Source: Acinetobacter radioresistens DSM 6976 = NBRC 102413 = CIP 103788 (GTDB taxonomy: Bacteria; Pseudomonadota; Gammaproteobacteria; Pseudomonadales; Moraxellaceae). Taken from it: a stretch of DNA of 64,000 nt. The notes under the pieces were generated by a model. The model did no database searches, was not told where the DNA came from, and worked only from the letters and a program-made list of their open reading frames with translations. The position numbers and the translations under genes were made by a program. Of this stretch, positions 9,814 through 17,094 are shown in pieces. The stretch spans positions 930,001-994,000 of the forward strand of contig NZ_AP019740.1 in assembly GCF_006757745.1 (NCBI RefSeq). The letters are read 5' to 3'. Within the stretch, counting starts at the first letter, position 1, and every line of letters begins with the position of its first letter.

Positions 9814-9843
9814 AAAAGTGTTCTATGCAGGACACTTTTTTTG
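9814..9843 (+). terminator. ubiA terminator
   Basis: Arms AAAAGTGTTC and GGACACTTTT (one G-U pair) flank a short loop and are followed by Ts. Confidence 0.8.
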
Positions 9844-9902
9844 TGTCTTAATATTTGTGCATAAATTTATGCAGAATAAATAATTGATAAAAAGGATATT
9901 TT

Positions 9903-11210
9903 ATGAGACGTTCAAGAATTGCTTTAACTATAACAAGTTTAGTTTCGGCTTTATTTCTTACAGCCTGTAATGATGAGAATGACGATTATAGAGGGGTAAA
10001 TCCGGATCAGACATTTATTTCTGAAAAGTCTTATTCTAAAGATAGCTTGAGTGGCGCTTCATCTATAAAAATCATGTCCTATAATATGGTCAATGTACAA
10101 GGAAAAACAGCGGAAGCCACTGCGCTAGTGATGTTCCCTAAAGTTACTCAACCTAAGGATGGTTATCGAGTAGTAGTTTGGGAACACGGTACTGTAGGCG
10201 TAGGGGATAGCTGTGCACCAAGCAATAATACTATTAATCCACGCTTCAAAATTTTAGCTGATACATTATTGGCAGCTGGTTATGTGGTGATTGCTCCGGA
10301 CTATGAAGGTTTAGGTACTCGAGGAATCCATCCATACCTTAATTTGGGAAGTGAAGCTAAATCTGCAATTGCAGCAGTAAAAGCTGCTAAAGATCAGTAC
10401 GGCAGTCAGTTGAATAGTTCATGGATGTCGATTGGGCAATCTCAAGGTGGGCATGCCTCATTAGGAACAGCTGAGTTTGCTAATAACGACAGTAACTATA
10501 AAGGAGCGGTTGCAGCAGCACCAGCTTCCAGCCTTGGCTATATTATTTCTGTAGTTGCACCACAGGCAATTCAAGATATTCTTGGAAGAGAACAGGCGGG
10601 TACTGCGCCTGTTGGCACAGCTGTAGAAGTATATGCCGAGCTACTTGCATATGCTGCATATACCACAGTGGGTATTACTGCTTATGAACCTAAATTTAAT
10701 TATCGTGAAATCTTCCAGCAACGTTCTCAAAGTATAGCCGAGTTTGCAGAAGGCACTACGGGCGAAAATGGAATGTGTTTAACTGATTTGCATAACAAAT
10801 TTGCAGATGATATCCGTGATTTTCTTGCGACTAATGCTGGTAAAACAGTTATGGACTATCCTGGTCTCGCTGGTAATTTCCAAGAGAATCCAACGGTGAA
10901 GAAATTCTTGGCTGATAATCAGCCTGCTACTAAAAAAATTAATTCACCTGTTATGATTGTTCAGGGAACTGCTGATATGGCTGTACCATATCCTGTTACT
11001 AATACCTTACAAGAGGGACTTAAAAAAATGGGAACTGATGTGACATTTGTCCCTGTTAACGGAGCCGCTCATACTCAGGCGATTGTATGTAGAAATGCTG
11101 AAATTTATCAATTTGTACAATCTAAGATGCCAGCTAGAACCAATATAGTGCTTGATCCATCAGTAATAGATGCAAGTAAAAATGTTGAATGTACTGGAGT
11201 AGCTCAATAA
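9903..11210 (+). CDS. Secreted alpha/beta-hydrolase lipoprotein, secretory-lipase-like
   Basis: The 435-residue protein starts with a lipoprotein signal whose lipobox L-T-A-C places the lipidated Cys at 22. The mature part is an alpha/beta-hydrolase: W-E-H-G-T near residue 93 (oxyanion loop), G-Y-V-V-I-A-P-D-Y-E-G-L-G at 126-138, and the nucleophile elbow G-Q-S-Q-G-G with Ser180. A late G-T-A-D-M-A-V-P-Y and A-A-H-T supply plausible Asp and His partners. This layout resembles the secretory lipase family (PF03583) and related esterases. The substrate cannot be read from sequence. The gene is monocistronic between two terminators. Confidence 0.82.
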   Translation: MRRSRIALTITSLVSALFLTACNDENDDYRGVNPDQTFISEKSYSKDSLSGASSIKIMSYNMVNVQGKTAEATALVMFPKVTQPKDGYRVVVWEHGTVGVGDSCAPSNNTINPRFKILADTLLAAGYVVIAPDYEGLGTRGIHPYLNLGSEAKSAIAAVKAAKDQYGSQLNSSWMSIGQSQGGHASLGTAEFANNDSNYKGAVAAAPASSLGYIISVVAPQAIQDILGREQAGTAPVGTAVEVYAELLAYAAYTTVGITAYEPKFNYREIFQQRSQSIAEFAEGTTGENGMCLTDLHNKFADDIRDFLATNAGKTVMDYPGLAGNFQENPTVKKFLADNQPATKKINSPVMIVQGTADMAVPYPVTNTLQEGLKKMGTDVTFVPVNGAAHTQAIVCRNAEIYQFVQSKMPARTNIVLDPSVIDASKNVECTGVAQ

Positions 11211-11236
11211 TTTCTTGTATTTAAAATAATCAAACT

Positions 11237-11264
11237 AAAAGGGTCTTAAAGAAGGCCCTTTTTT
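11237..11264 (+). terminator. Terminator after the hydrolase lipoprotein gene
   Basis: Arms AAAAGGGTCTT and AAGGCCCTTTT (one wobble pair) are followed by Ts. Confidence 0.8.
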
Positions 11265-11307
11265 GTTATATTGGGTCAGTTTTAAATTATTTATCTTTAA
11301 TATTTCT

Positions 11308-11511
11308 ATGAATAAAGAAACGGTGCAATCGAAAGCTAAGTTATGGGTATTGATGGGACTGGGTTTATTGATTCCAATTTTTCTGGTCAGTATGGCTTAT
11401 ATTGCAGTAAACAGTGATGCCAAGAATCAGGAAAAGTACCGACAGCAACAAGCTGAACAACTGGCAAAAATCAAGGCACGTGAAGAAGCAGAAAAATTAA
11501 AGAAAGAATGA
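11308..11511 (+). CDS. Small single-pass membrane protein, 67 residues
   Basis: ATG 11308 opens a 67-residue frame. It has a short charged N-terminus, one hydrophobic segment (about residues 12-34) and a highly charged C-terminal tail with repeated Q-Q-A-E-Q and K-A-R-E-E-A-E-K patterns typical of a coiled coil. I recognise no family. The frame extends upstream to 11263, but that part falls in the terminator of the previous gene. Confidence 0.6.
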   Translation: MNKETVQSKAKLWVLMGLGLLIPIFLVSMAYIAVNSDAKNQEKYRQQQAEQLAKIKAREEAEKLKKE

Positions 11512-11548
11512 AATTTCAAGCAGAGTTATTAAATATATTCTCAAAAGC

Positions 11549-11992
11549 TTAAAGTATATCTTTTTGAAGCTGTCGAATAGTTGGAATTTCTGTATATCGT
11601 ATAATCCTGTAGCCCGCTTCTTTGAGCATCGTATCCCGTTGCCGGTCTTCTTCTTCTTTATAAAGATGTGTAGGGTCATCAAGTTCAATTATGGCAATCA
11701 CTTCAAACTGAGTGTTTAAAACGACAAAATCTGTAACTTTGCGATTAAATTTCTGACGGATTTTATAGTCATCGCTCGTAATGAGTGCACTAAATGCCAC
11801 TTGAGCCAGTATATGCTGCTGTGGGAGAACCTCTTTAAGGCGAATAAACATGCGCTTCTCAAAGGCAGTAATGACCGGTTTAGCCAAAAACTGCTTTTTA
11901 GAAGTAAGGTACTGCTGAAGACTTAAATATACGAGTCCAAGACTTGCCAAGATACCAATAATTAGAAATGAATTATGAATAAATTCTGACAC
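11549..11992 (-). CDS. DUF2726 family protein with N-terminal membrane anchor
   Basis: The 147-residue protein has an N-terminal hydrophobic segment (about 7-27) followed by a DUF2726 domain. That domain shows the family features V-T-D-F-V-V-L near residue 90, I-A-I-I-E-L-D-D-P-T-H near 105 and A-G-Y-R-I-I-R-Y near 133. The D/ExK-like spacing suggests a nuclease-type fold (restriction endonuclease-like), but activity is unproven. It stands alone, downstream of the tRNA-Asn cluster. Confidence 0.75.
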   Translation of the reverse strand: MSEFIHNSFLIIGILASLGLVYLSLQQYLTSKKQFLAKPVITAFEKRMFIRLKEVLPQQHILAQVAFSALITSDDYKIRQKFNRKVTDFVVLNTQFEVIAIIELDDPTHLYKEEEDRQRDTMLKEAGYRIIRYTEIPTIRQLQKDIL

Positions 11993-12012
11993 AGTAAGAT
12001 CTTTCTATAAGA

Positions 12013-12042
12013 AAAAAGCCCACTTAAATAAGCGGGCTTTTT
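12013..12042 (-). terminator. Terminator of tRNA-Asn copy 1
   Basis: Arms AAAAAGCCC and GGGCTTTTT around a 12-base loop, read on the minus strand. Identical terminators lie at 12289-12318 and 12565-12594 for the other two copies. Confidence 0.85.
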
Positions 12043-12049
12043 AGAATCT

Positions 12050-12125
12050 TGGCTCTCCCACCTGGGCTCGAACCAGGGACCTGCGGATTAACAGTCCGTC
12101 GCTCTACCGACTGAGCTATGGGAGA
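12050..12125 (-). tRNA. tRNA-Asn(GTT), copy 1
   Basis: The reverse complement folds as a 76-nt tRNA: 7-bp acceptor stem TCTCCCA/TGGGAGA, D-arm, anticodon loop CTGTTAA with anticodon GTT, T-arm with GGTTCGAGCC and an encoded 3' CCA. No variable-arm expansion is seen. Its own promoter lies upstream (-35 at 12160-12165 and -10 at 12137-12142) and its own terminator downstream. Confidence 0.97.
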
Positions 12126-12136
12126 ATCTTTGGGCT

Positions 12137-12165
12137 ATTCTATGGAGGAAGAGATAAATGGTCAA
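12137..12165 (-). promoter_or_regulatory. Sigma-70 promoter of tRNA-Asn copy 1
   Basis: On the minus strand TTGACC and TAGAAT are separated by 17 bp, followed by a G+C-rich discriminator as in stringently controlled tRNA promoters. Confidence 0.8.
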
Positions 12166-12288
12166 GTGGAAACAGCTAAAAAATCATTAGATTTAAAGCG
12201 TTTGTTTTAAAAATATTCAGTAAGTGAATCTTGGCGAACAATAAGACCCATCAATAGGAATAACTTGGATATATTCTTGGCGTAATAA

Positions 12289-12318
12289 AAAAAGCCCACT
12301 TAAATAAGCGGGCTTTTT
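12289..12318 (-). terminator. Terminator of tRNA-Asn copy 2
   Basis: Exact copy of the hairpin at 12013-12042, offset by 276 bp, lying between copies 1 and 2. Confidence 0.85.
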
Positions 12319-12325
12319 AGAATCT

Positions 12326-12401
12326 TGGCTCTCCCACCTGGGCTCGAACCAGGGACCTGCGGATTAACAGTCCGTCGCTCTACCGACTGAGCTATGGGAG
12401 A
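12326..12401 (-). tRNA. tRNA-Asn(GTT), copy 2
   Basis: Identical in sequence to copy 1, including the encoded CCA, and offset by exactly 276 bp. Its promoter (-35 at 12436-12441, -10 at 12413-12418) is a copy of the copy 1 promoter. Confidence 0.97.
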
Positions 12402-12412
12402 ATCTGTGGGCT

Positions 12413-12441
12413 ATTCTATGGAGGAAGAGATAAATGGTCAA
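12413..12441 (-). promoter_or_regulatory. Sigma-70 promoter of tRNA-Asn copy 2
   Basis: TTGACC-17 bp-TAGAAT on the minus strand, identical to the copy 1 promoter. Confidence 0.8.
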
Positions 12442-12564
12442 GTGGAAACAGCTAAAAAATCATTAGATTTAAAGCGTTTGTTTTAAAAATATTCAGTAAG
12501 TGAATCTTGGCGAACAATAAGACCCATCAATAGGAATAACTTGGATATATTCTTGGCGTAATAA

Positions 12565-12594
12565 AAAAAGCCCACTTAAATAAGCGGGCTTTTT
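12565..12594 (-). terminator. Terminator of tRNA-Asn copy 3
   Basis: Third copy of the same hairpin, offset by a further 276 bp. Confidence 0.85.
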
Positions 12595-12601
12595 AGAATC
12601 T

Positions 12602-12677
12602 TGGCTCTCCCACCTGGGCTCGAACCAGGGACCTGCGGATTAACAGTCCGTCGCTCTACCGACTGAGCTATGGGAGA
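12602..12677 (-). tRNA. tRNA-Asn(GTT), copy 3
   Basis: Same 76-nt tRNA as copies 1 and 2. Upstream of it the repeat ends, and the promoter has a different spacer sequence, which marks this copy as the one next to the ancestral left edge of the upstream flank. Confidence 0.97.
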
Positions 12678-12688
12678 ATCTGTGGGCC

Positions 12689-12717
12689 ATTCTACGGATC
12701 AATTATATAGGCGTCAA
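12689..12717 (-). promoter_or_regulatory. Sigma-70 promoter of tRNA-Asn copy 3
   Basis: TTGACG-17 bp-TAGAAT on the minus strand. The elements match those of copies 1 and 2 but the spacer differs completely. Confidence 0.75.
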
Positions 12718-12783
12718 TTAAATAATTTATAAGAATAAACTGATTGATCTATAAATATTCATTTATAAAATAATGTAATAAAA

Positions 12784-12806
12784 AATCACCCCGCAGGGTG
12801 ACTTTT
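12784..12806 (-). terminator. sodB terminator
   Basis: On the minus strand TCACCC and GGGTGA arms with a TGCG loop are followed by Ts. Confidence 0.8.
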
Positions 12807-12822
12807 TAAGGCAAGAGAAAGA

Positions 12823-13449
12823 TTATTTCTCAACTCCAGCAGGCTGGCCTGCAAGTTTTGCATTTACATATTCCCAGTTTACCAGGCTTTCAAGGAAAGT
12901 AGAGATGTACTTAGGACGTGCATTGCGGTAGTCGATATAATATGCATGCTCCCATACATCAATGGTCAGAATCGCTACTTTACCATGAGCCAATGGCGTA
13001 TCTGCATTTGAAGTTTTCATGATTGACAGGTTGCCATTTACTTCATCAGCCACTAACCAAGCCCAACCTGAACCAAACTGTGTAGTAGCCGCAGTTGCGA
13101 ATTCTTCAGCAAATTTTTCATAAGAACCGAAAGCTGCATCAATTTTCTCAGCAACAGGACCAGTAGCTTTACCGCCACCATTTTTAGTCATACAGTTCCA
13201 GTAGAATGTATGATTCCATACTTGGGCTGCATTGTTAAAAATACCTGCTTTAGATGCATCACCCGCAGTTGCTTTGATGATGTCGTCCAGCTCTTTACCT
13301 TCGAGGTCAGTACCTTCGATTGCTTTAACCAGATTCACCACATAAGTGTTGTGATGTTTGTCATGGTGGAATTCTAAAGTTTCTTTACTAATGTGCGGCT
13401 CAAGCGCATCGTAGTCATAAGGAAGAGGAGGTAAAGTAATGGTTGTCAT
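12823..13449 (-). CDS. sodB: Superoxide dismutase, iron type
   Basis: SodB turns superoxide into hydrogen peroxide and oxygen in the cytoplasm. The 208-residue protein has all four metal ligands: His28 (E-F-H-H-D-K-H-H), His80 (V-W-N-H-T-F-Y-W), and Asp164 and His168 in D-V-W-E-H-A-Y. The A-A-Q-V-W-N-H and Q-F-G-S-G-W-A-W stretches are those of Fe-type rather than Mn-type enzymes. No signal peptide is present. The gene is monocistronic with its own terminator. Confidence 0.95.
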   Translation of the reverse strand: MTTITLPPLPYDYDALEPHISKETLEFHHDKHHNTYVVNLVKAIEGTDLEGKELDDIIKATAGDASKAGIFNNAAQVWNHTFYWNCMTKNGGGKATGPVAEKIDAAFGSYEKFAEEFATAATTQFGSGWAWLVADEVNGNLSIMKTSNADTPLAHGKVAILTIDVWEHAYYIDYRNARPKYISTFLESLVNWEYVNAKLAGQPAGVEK

Positions 13450-13598
13450 GTTCTAATTCCTTGCATTTGCTGGGTTATACAATTAAGTGCCTCTATTGTA
13501 ATTGATTATCTGCATGGTAGGCCACGCTTTTTAAATAACAATACATAATAAAGGCCGAATTTATAAACTTGTAAACAATTCCAATCGTAACATAAGGT

Positions 13599-14357
13599 TT
13601 AAACCGGATTGTTCAGTTCATGATAATGATATTCGAGGGCAAACTGTTCAGCCAGTGCTTGACCTAAGCGTTGTACACCATAACGTTCAGTCGCATGGTG
13701 CCCACAGGCATAGTAATGCACATCTAGTTCCTGAGCCTCATAATAAGTTCGCTCACTAACCTCACCGGAAATATAAGCATCACAACCCTGGACAGCTGCT
13801 TTAGTAATGAAATCCTGAGCAGCTCCAGTACAAAAACCTATTTTTTGCACAGATAACTTTTCCGCAGGTAGATGAAGTACCTGGGTGTTTAAACGTTCTG
13901 CCAGATAATTTCTAAATGCTTCCGGACTTAATGCTTCTGGTAAATAACCAATGTTACCCACCGGATGCCGTTCAGATGGATCAAGTGCTTCAAGATGCTC
14001 AAGGCCAAGTAAATCAGAAATGGCAGCATTATTACCCAATGTTGGGTGCGAATCTAAAGGTAAATGAAAAGCGACAAGAGAGATGTTATTCTGTATTAAA
14101 GTTTTAATACGTTTGCCGCGCATACCGGTAATCGGATAGGGTTCGCCTTTCCAGAAATAACCATGATGAACCAATAACAGATCTGCTTTTTGTGCAATCG
14201 CCGCATCAATAGCTTCTTGTGATGCAGTAACTGCACACAAAATTTTATTTACTTCCTGCGAGCCTTCAATTTGCAAACCGTTCGGCGCATAGTCACGAAA
14301 TTCGGAAGTTTTCAATGTCTGATCACACCATTGAAGAATATCAGTCAACCTGGCCAT
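13599..14357 (-). CDS. Nif3-like dinuclear metal-binding protein (YbgI family)
   Basis: The 252-residue protein belongs to the Nif3/YbgI family of hexameric dinuclear-metal proteins, some of which are annotated as GTP cyclohydrolase I type 2. Metal-binding features are L-L-V-H-H-G near residue 65, the D-S-H-P-T-L-G-N-N segment near 103, and the late G-H-H-A-T-E-R-Y. The function of the family is not established: proposals include NAD biosynthesis-linked and hydrolase roles. It is divergent from the DegS-like protease, the usual neighbour arrangement in related bacteria as far as I recall. Confidence 0.88.
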   Translation of the reverse strand: MARLTDILQWCDQTLKTSEFRDYAPNGLQIEGSQEVNKILCAVTASQEAIDAAIAQKADLLLVHHGYFWKGEPYPITGMRGKRIKTLIQNNISLVAFHLPLDSHPTLGNNAAISDLLGLEHLEALDPSERHPVGNIGYLPEALSPEAFRNYLAERLNTQVLHLPAEKLSVQKIGFCTGAAQDFITKAAVQGCDAYISGEVSERTYYEAQELDVHYYACGHHATERYGVQRLGQALAEQFALEYHYHELNNPV

Positions 14358-14527
14358 GATTTACCTTAATAATTAAACTGGACAATGGGATATAGAAACA
14401 TATTTTATCTTGTAACTAAAGCCAGACAAAACTTTAGTGTGTTTTAAAGCGTATATTTTGTATTTGTATTACAATCACCTAGATCTATTACGCATTAACA
14501 AATCAAAAGAATCTAGAGGATAATAAC

Positions 14528-15709
14528 GTGCGCCGAACCTTTGCCTGGTTACCTTGGGTACTGCTGGTCATTGTGATTATCAGTTTTATTGGCTGGCAGA
14601 AATTCCATCAGCCCAAAGCGCCAGTCGCTGCTGATGGCGTAAAAATGCCTGCTGAAAAAGTTGAACCTTTAATTGATACCTCCCGTTCTGGAGGAGTAGT
14701 CTCTTATAATGCGGCAGTAAAAGTTGCTGCACCTGCGGTGGTTAATATTTTTACCACGCAAAAAGTTCGGCAGATGAATCATCCCTTATTAAATGATCCG
14801 GCATTTCGTGAATTTTTTGGGGACCAGCTACCAGACCAGTTTAATAGCCAGCAGAATGAAAACAGTCTTGGCTCAGGTGTTATTGTACGTCCTGATGGAT
14901 ACATCCTGACCAATAACCATGTAGTGGCACAAGCAGAACAGATTGTGGTGGCTTTAAATGATGGTCGCCGTGCTGAAGCAAAAATTATTGGTACTGATCC
15001 TGATACTGACCTTGCCGTTATCAAGATTGAACTGGATAAATTACCTGTTTTACCTTTTAAACTCAGTGGTAATGAAGTCGGTGATGTGGTGTTGGCAATT
15101 GGTAACCCGTTTGGGGTAGGGCAAACGGTAACGCAGGGAATTATCTCTGCAACTGGTCGTTCTGATTTGGGAATAAATACCTATGAAGACTTTATCCAGA
15201 CAGACGCTGCAATTAACCCGGGTAACTCAGGCGGTGCATTAATCGATGTTGCAGGTAATCTGATTGGGGTAAATACGGCAATTTTCTCACAGACCGGTGG
15301 CTCACTTGGAATAGGTTTTGCCATTCCGGCTAAAGTCTGTCAGCAGGTGTTAAATGCCATTTTGAAAGATGGCCGCGTAGTAAGAGGATGGCTAGGTATC
15401 AGTCTGGTCCCACCTGCACAAACTGATGTACTGGCACCACGTGAGCCAGGTGTCGTGGTTGCGGGAGTACTGGGTAATGGCCCAGCTGCCAAAGCCGGTG
15501 TAAAGGTAGGGGACCGCATTTTAAAAGTGAATAATGAGCAGATTACCTCAACATCTCATTTAATCAATTATGTCGCTCTGCAAGCACCGAACAGCACTAT
15601 CCAGCTTCTGGTGGAGCGCGAAGGTAAGCAGCAGACCTTAAACGTAAATGTAGGAGAGCGTGAAGTTCAGAATCAGGACTCCCAGTTTATTCCATTACCT
15701 CGCCGTTAA
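14528..15709 (+). CDS. Membrane-anchored S1C serine protease, DegS/AlgW-like
   Basis: The 393-residue protein starts at GTG 14528 behind AGAGGA. An N-terminal membrane anchor (about residues 8-23) is followed by a trypsin-like domain with catalytic triad His131 (T-N-N-H-V-V), Asp161 (D-T-D-L-A-V-I) and Ser234 (N-P-G-N-S-G-G-A), and by one PDZ domain (about 285-385). A single PDZ plus a membrane anchor matches DegS/AlgW, which cut anti-sigma factors at site 1 of the envelope-stress pathway, rather than the two-PDZ DegP. The anti-sigma target is not in the window. A terminator shared with convergent cca follows. Confidence 0.9.
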   Translation: MRRTFAWLPWVLLVIVIISFIGWQKFHQPKAPVAADGVKMPAEKVEPLIDTSRSGGVVSYNAAVKVAAPAVVNIFTTQKVRQMNHPLLNDPAFREFFGDQLPDQFNSQQNENSLGSGVIVRPDGYILTNNHVVAQAEQIVVALNDGRRAEAKIIGTDPDTDLAVIKIELDKLPVLPFKLSGNEVGDVVLAIGNPFGVGQTVTQGIISATGRSDLGINTYEDFIQTDAAINPGNSGGALIDVAGNLIGVNTAIFSQTGGSLGIGFAIPAKVCQQVLNAILKDGRVVRGWLGISLVPPAQTDVLAPREPGVVVAGVLGNGPAAKAGVKVGDRILKVNNEQITSTSHLINYVALQAPNSTIQLLVEREGKQQTLNVNVGEREVQNQDSQFIPLPRR

Positions 15710-15718
15710 TCTTCCAGT

Positions 15719-15747
15719 AAAAAGCCTCTATATGGAGGCTTTTTTTA
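15719..15747. terminator. Bidirectional terminator between the protease gene and cca
   Basis: Arms AAAGCCTC and GAGGCTTT flank a six-base loop, with Ts to the right and As to the left. Confidence 0.85.
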
Positions 15748-15761
15748 TATTTATTTTAAAA

Positions 15762-17009
15762 CTAAAACTGGTTAGAGGATTGAGAAGAAAGAAACTCAGC
15801 CTTAAATGTGGCAATAGCTTCAATTCGGCGCTGAATCAACATTTCTCCAATATCCGGCCCTTGTATTTCCGGAGGTAAGTCTTGTGCCTTGATTGAACGG
15901 ACAATCTCGATGACTTGATACATGTAGCTGGCTTGCGGATAAGGACGGTTTTCTAGACCTAAGCGGCCTCTAGAGTCACATTCACATGCCTGTACAAAAG
16001 CTTCGACCCGTTCCGGACGGCGTAAAACGTCTAAACGTTGCAGCAGGCGCCATAAGGTTCCAGGTTTTAGAGTTAAAGCCTGATGGCATTTTAAGTGTTC
16101 TTTGCAGACTGCCAGAGCCAGTTGCTTGGTAGTAGCAGGAACTTTTAAACGATCGCATACAGCAGTTACGGGTTTTACACCACGTTCTTCATGCATGATA
16201 TGGCGGGGTAGAATATCTGTTGGCGTAAGAGCTTTGCCAAGGTCATGAACCAGTACCGCAAAACGTACATCAAGTGAATAATTCGCCTGACATGCCTGCT
16301 GTAAGGACATCAGCGTATGAATACCACAGTCAATTTCAGGATGATATTCTGGCCGTTGAGGAACTCCAAACAGGGCATTCAGTTCGGGTAACAGGATATT
16401 TAAGGCGCCACATTCACGTAAAACTTCAAAATAGACATCAGCGCGCTGTTCCATTAAGGCACGAGAGGTTTCTTTCCAGACCCGCTCTGGGGTCAAAGTA
16501 TCCAATTCGCCCGTATTGACCAGTTGCTGCATGAGGCTCATGGTCTCTTCAGCAATCTTAAAACCGTAAGGAGCATAGCGAGCAGCAAAACGGGCAACAC
16601 GTAATACCCGAAGCGGATCTTCAATAAAGGCATCGGAAACATGGCGTAAAACTTTATTTTTGAGATCTTGCCGGCCTTGATATGGATCATATACCTGACC
16701 TTGTTCATCCATGGCCATAGCATTAATCGTTAAATCGCGACGGATTAAATCTTCTTCCAGAGTCACGCTGCTATCCGTATGGAATTCAAAACCGTGATAG
16801 CCCTGACCGGATTTACGCTCAGTACGCGCTAAAGCATATTCATCCTTAGTATCAGGATGCAGAAATACTGGAAAATCCTTACCAACTGGCATAAAACCCT
16901 GAGCGAGAAGCTGCTCAGGCGTTGCTCCTACCACAACATAATCTTTTTCTTGATAGGGATGGCCAAGCAAATGGTCCCGGACAGCACCGCCTACTAAATA
17001 AACTTGCAT
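15762..17009 (-). CDS. cca: CCA tRNA nucleotidyltransferase with HD domain
   Basis: Cca adds or repairs the 3' CCA end of tRNAs. I start at ATG 17009 (M-Q-V-Y-L-V-G-G-A-V-R-D), which gives 415 residues, matching E. coli Cca (412); an upstream TTG at 17042 would add 11 unrelated residues and lies inside a hairpin. The nucleotidyltransferase core shows G-G-A-V-R-D and E-K-D-Y-V-V-V-G, with R-R-D-L-T-I-N-A-M and R-V-A-R-F-A-A further on, and a C-terminal HD phosphohydrolase motif V-H-D-L-G-K-A-L-T. Its AGAGG ribosome binding site is part of the 3' arm of the maeB hairpin, see there. Confidence 0.95.
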   Translation of the reverse strand: MQVYLVGGAVRDHLLGHPYQEKDYVVVGATPEQLLAQGFMPVGKDFPVFLHPDTKDEYALARTERKSGQGYHGFEFHTDSSVTLEEDLIRRDLTINAMAMDEQGQVYDPYQGRQDLKNKVLRHVSDAFIEDPLRVLRVARFAARYAPYGFKIAEETMSLMQQLVNTGELDTLTPERVWKETSRALMEQRADVYFEVLRECGALNILLPELNALFGVPQRPEYHPEIDCGIHTLMSLQQACQANYSLDVRFAVLVHDLGKALTPTDILPRHIMHEERGVKPVTAVCDRLKVPATTKQLALAVCKEHLKCHQALTLKPGTLWRLLQRLDVLRRPERVEAFVQACECDSRGRLGLENRPYPQASYMYQVIEIVRSIKAQDLPPEIQGPDIGEMLIQRRIEAIATFKAEFLSSQSSNQF

Positions 17010-17010
17010 G

Positions 17011-17057
17011 AAAAAACCTCTATTCTTCAAGCAATCATGCAACAGAATAGAGGTTTT
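17011..17057 (-). terminator. maeB hairpin that overlaps the cca ribosome binding site
   Basis: Perfect 14-bp inverted arms (17013-17026 and 17044-17057) enclose a 17-base loop. In the minus-strand RNA the 3' arm ends in AGAGG plus a U-run, immediately followed by the cca ATG at 17009. It therefore has the form of an intrinsic terminator for maeB, while its stem contains the Shine-Dalgarno sequence of cca. Confidence 0.75.
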
Positions 17058-17094
17058 CTCAAGTAAAGAACTTTAGCTTTTATTCAGTTAAAGC

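Larger units (their letters stand above)
12012..12687 (-). repeat. 276-bp tandem direct repeat carrying tRNA-Asn, about 2.4 units
   Basis: Units begin at about 12012, 12288 and 12564. Each includes a terminator and a tRNA-Asn; the first two also include an identical ~200-bp spacer with a promoter. The first two units differ by a single base (12130 T versus G). The third unit loses identity just upstream of its tRNA, at about 12688. This indicates recent unequal recombination. Confidence 0.95.

Noticed and set aside
12012..12690. CRISPR-like or integrative repeat
   Set aside because: The repeated unit is a tRNA gene with promoter and terminator; there are no short spaced repeats, cas genes or integrase.
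17010..17042. Upstream start of Cca with 11 more residues
   Set aside because: It would start at a TTG within the hairpin loop, and the family begins at the M-Q-V-Y-L start.
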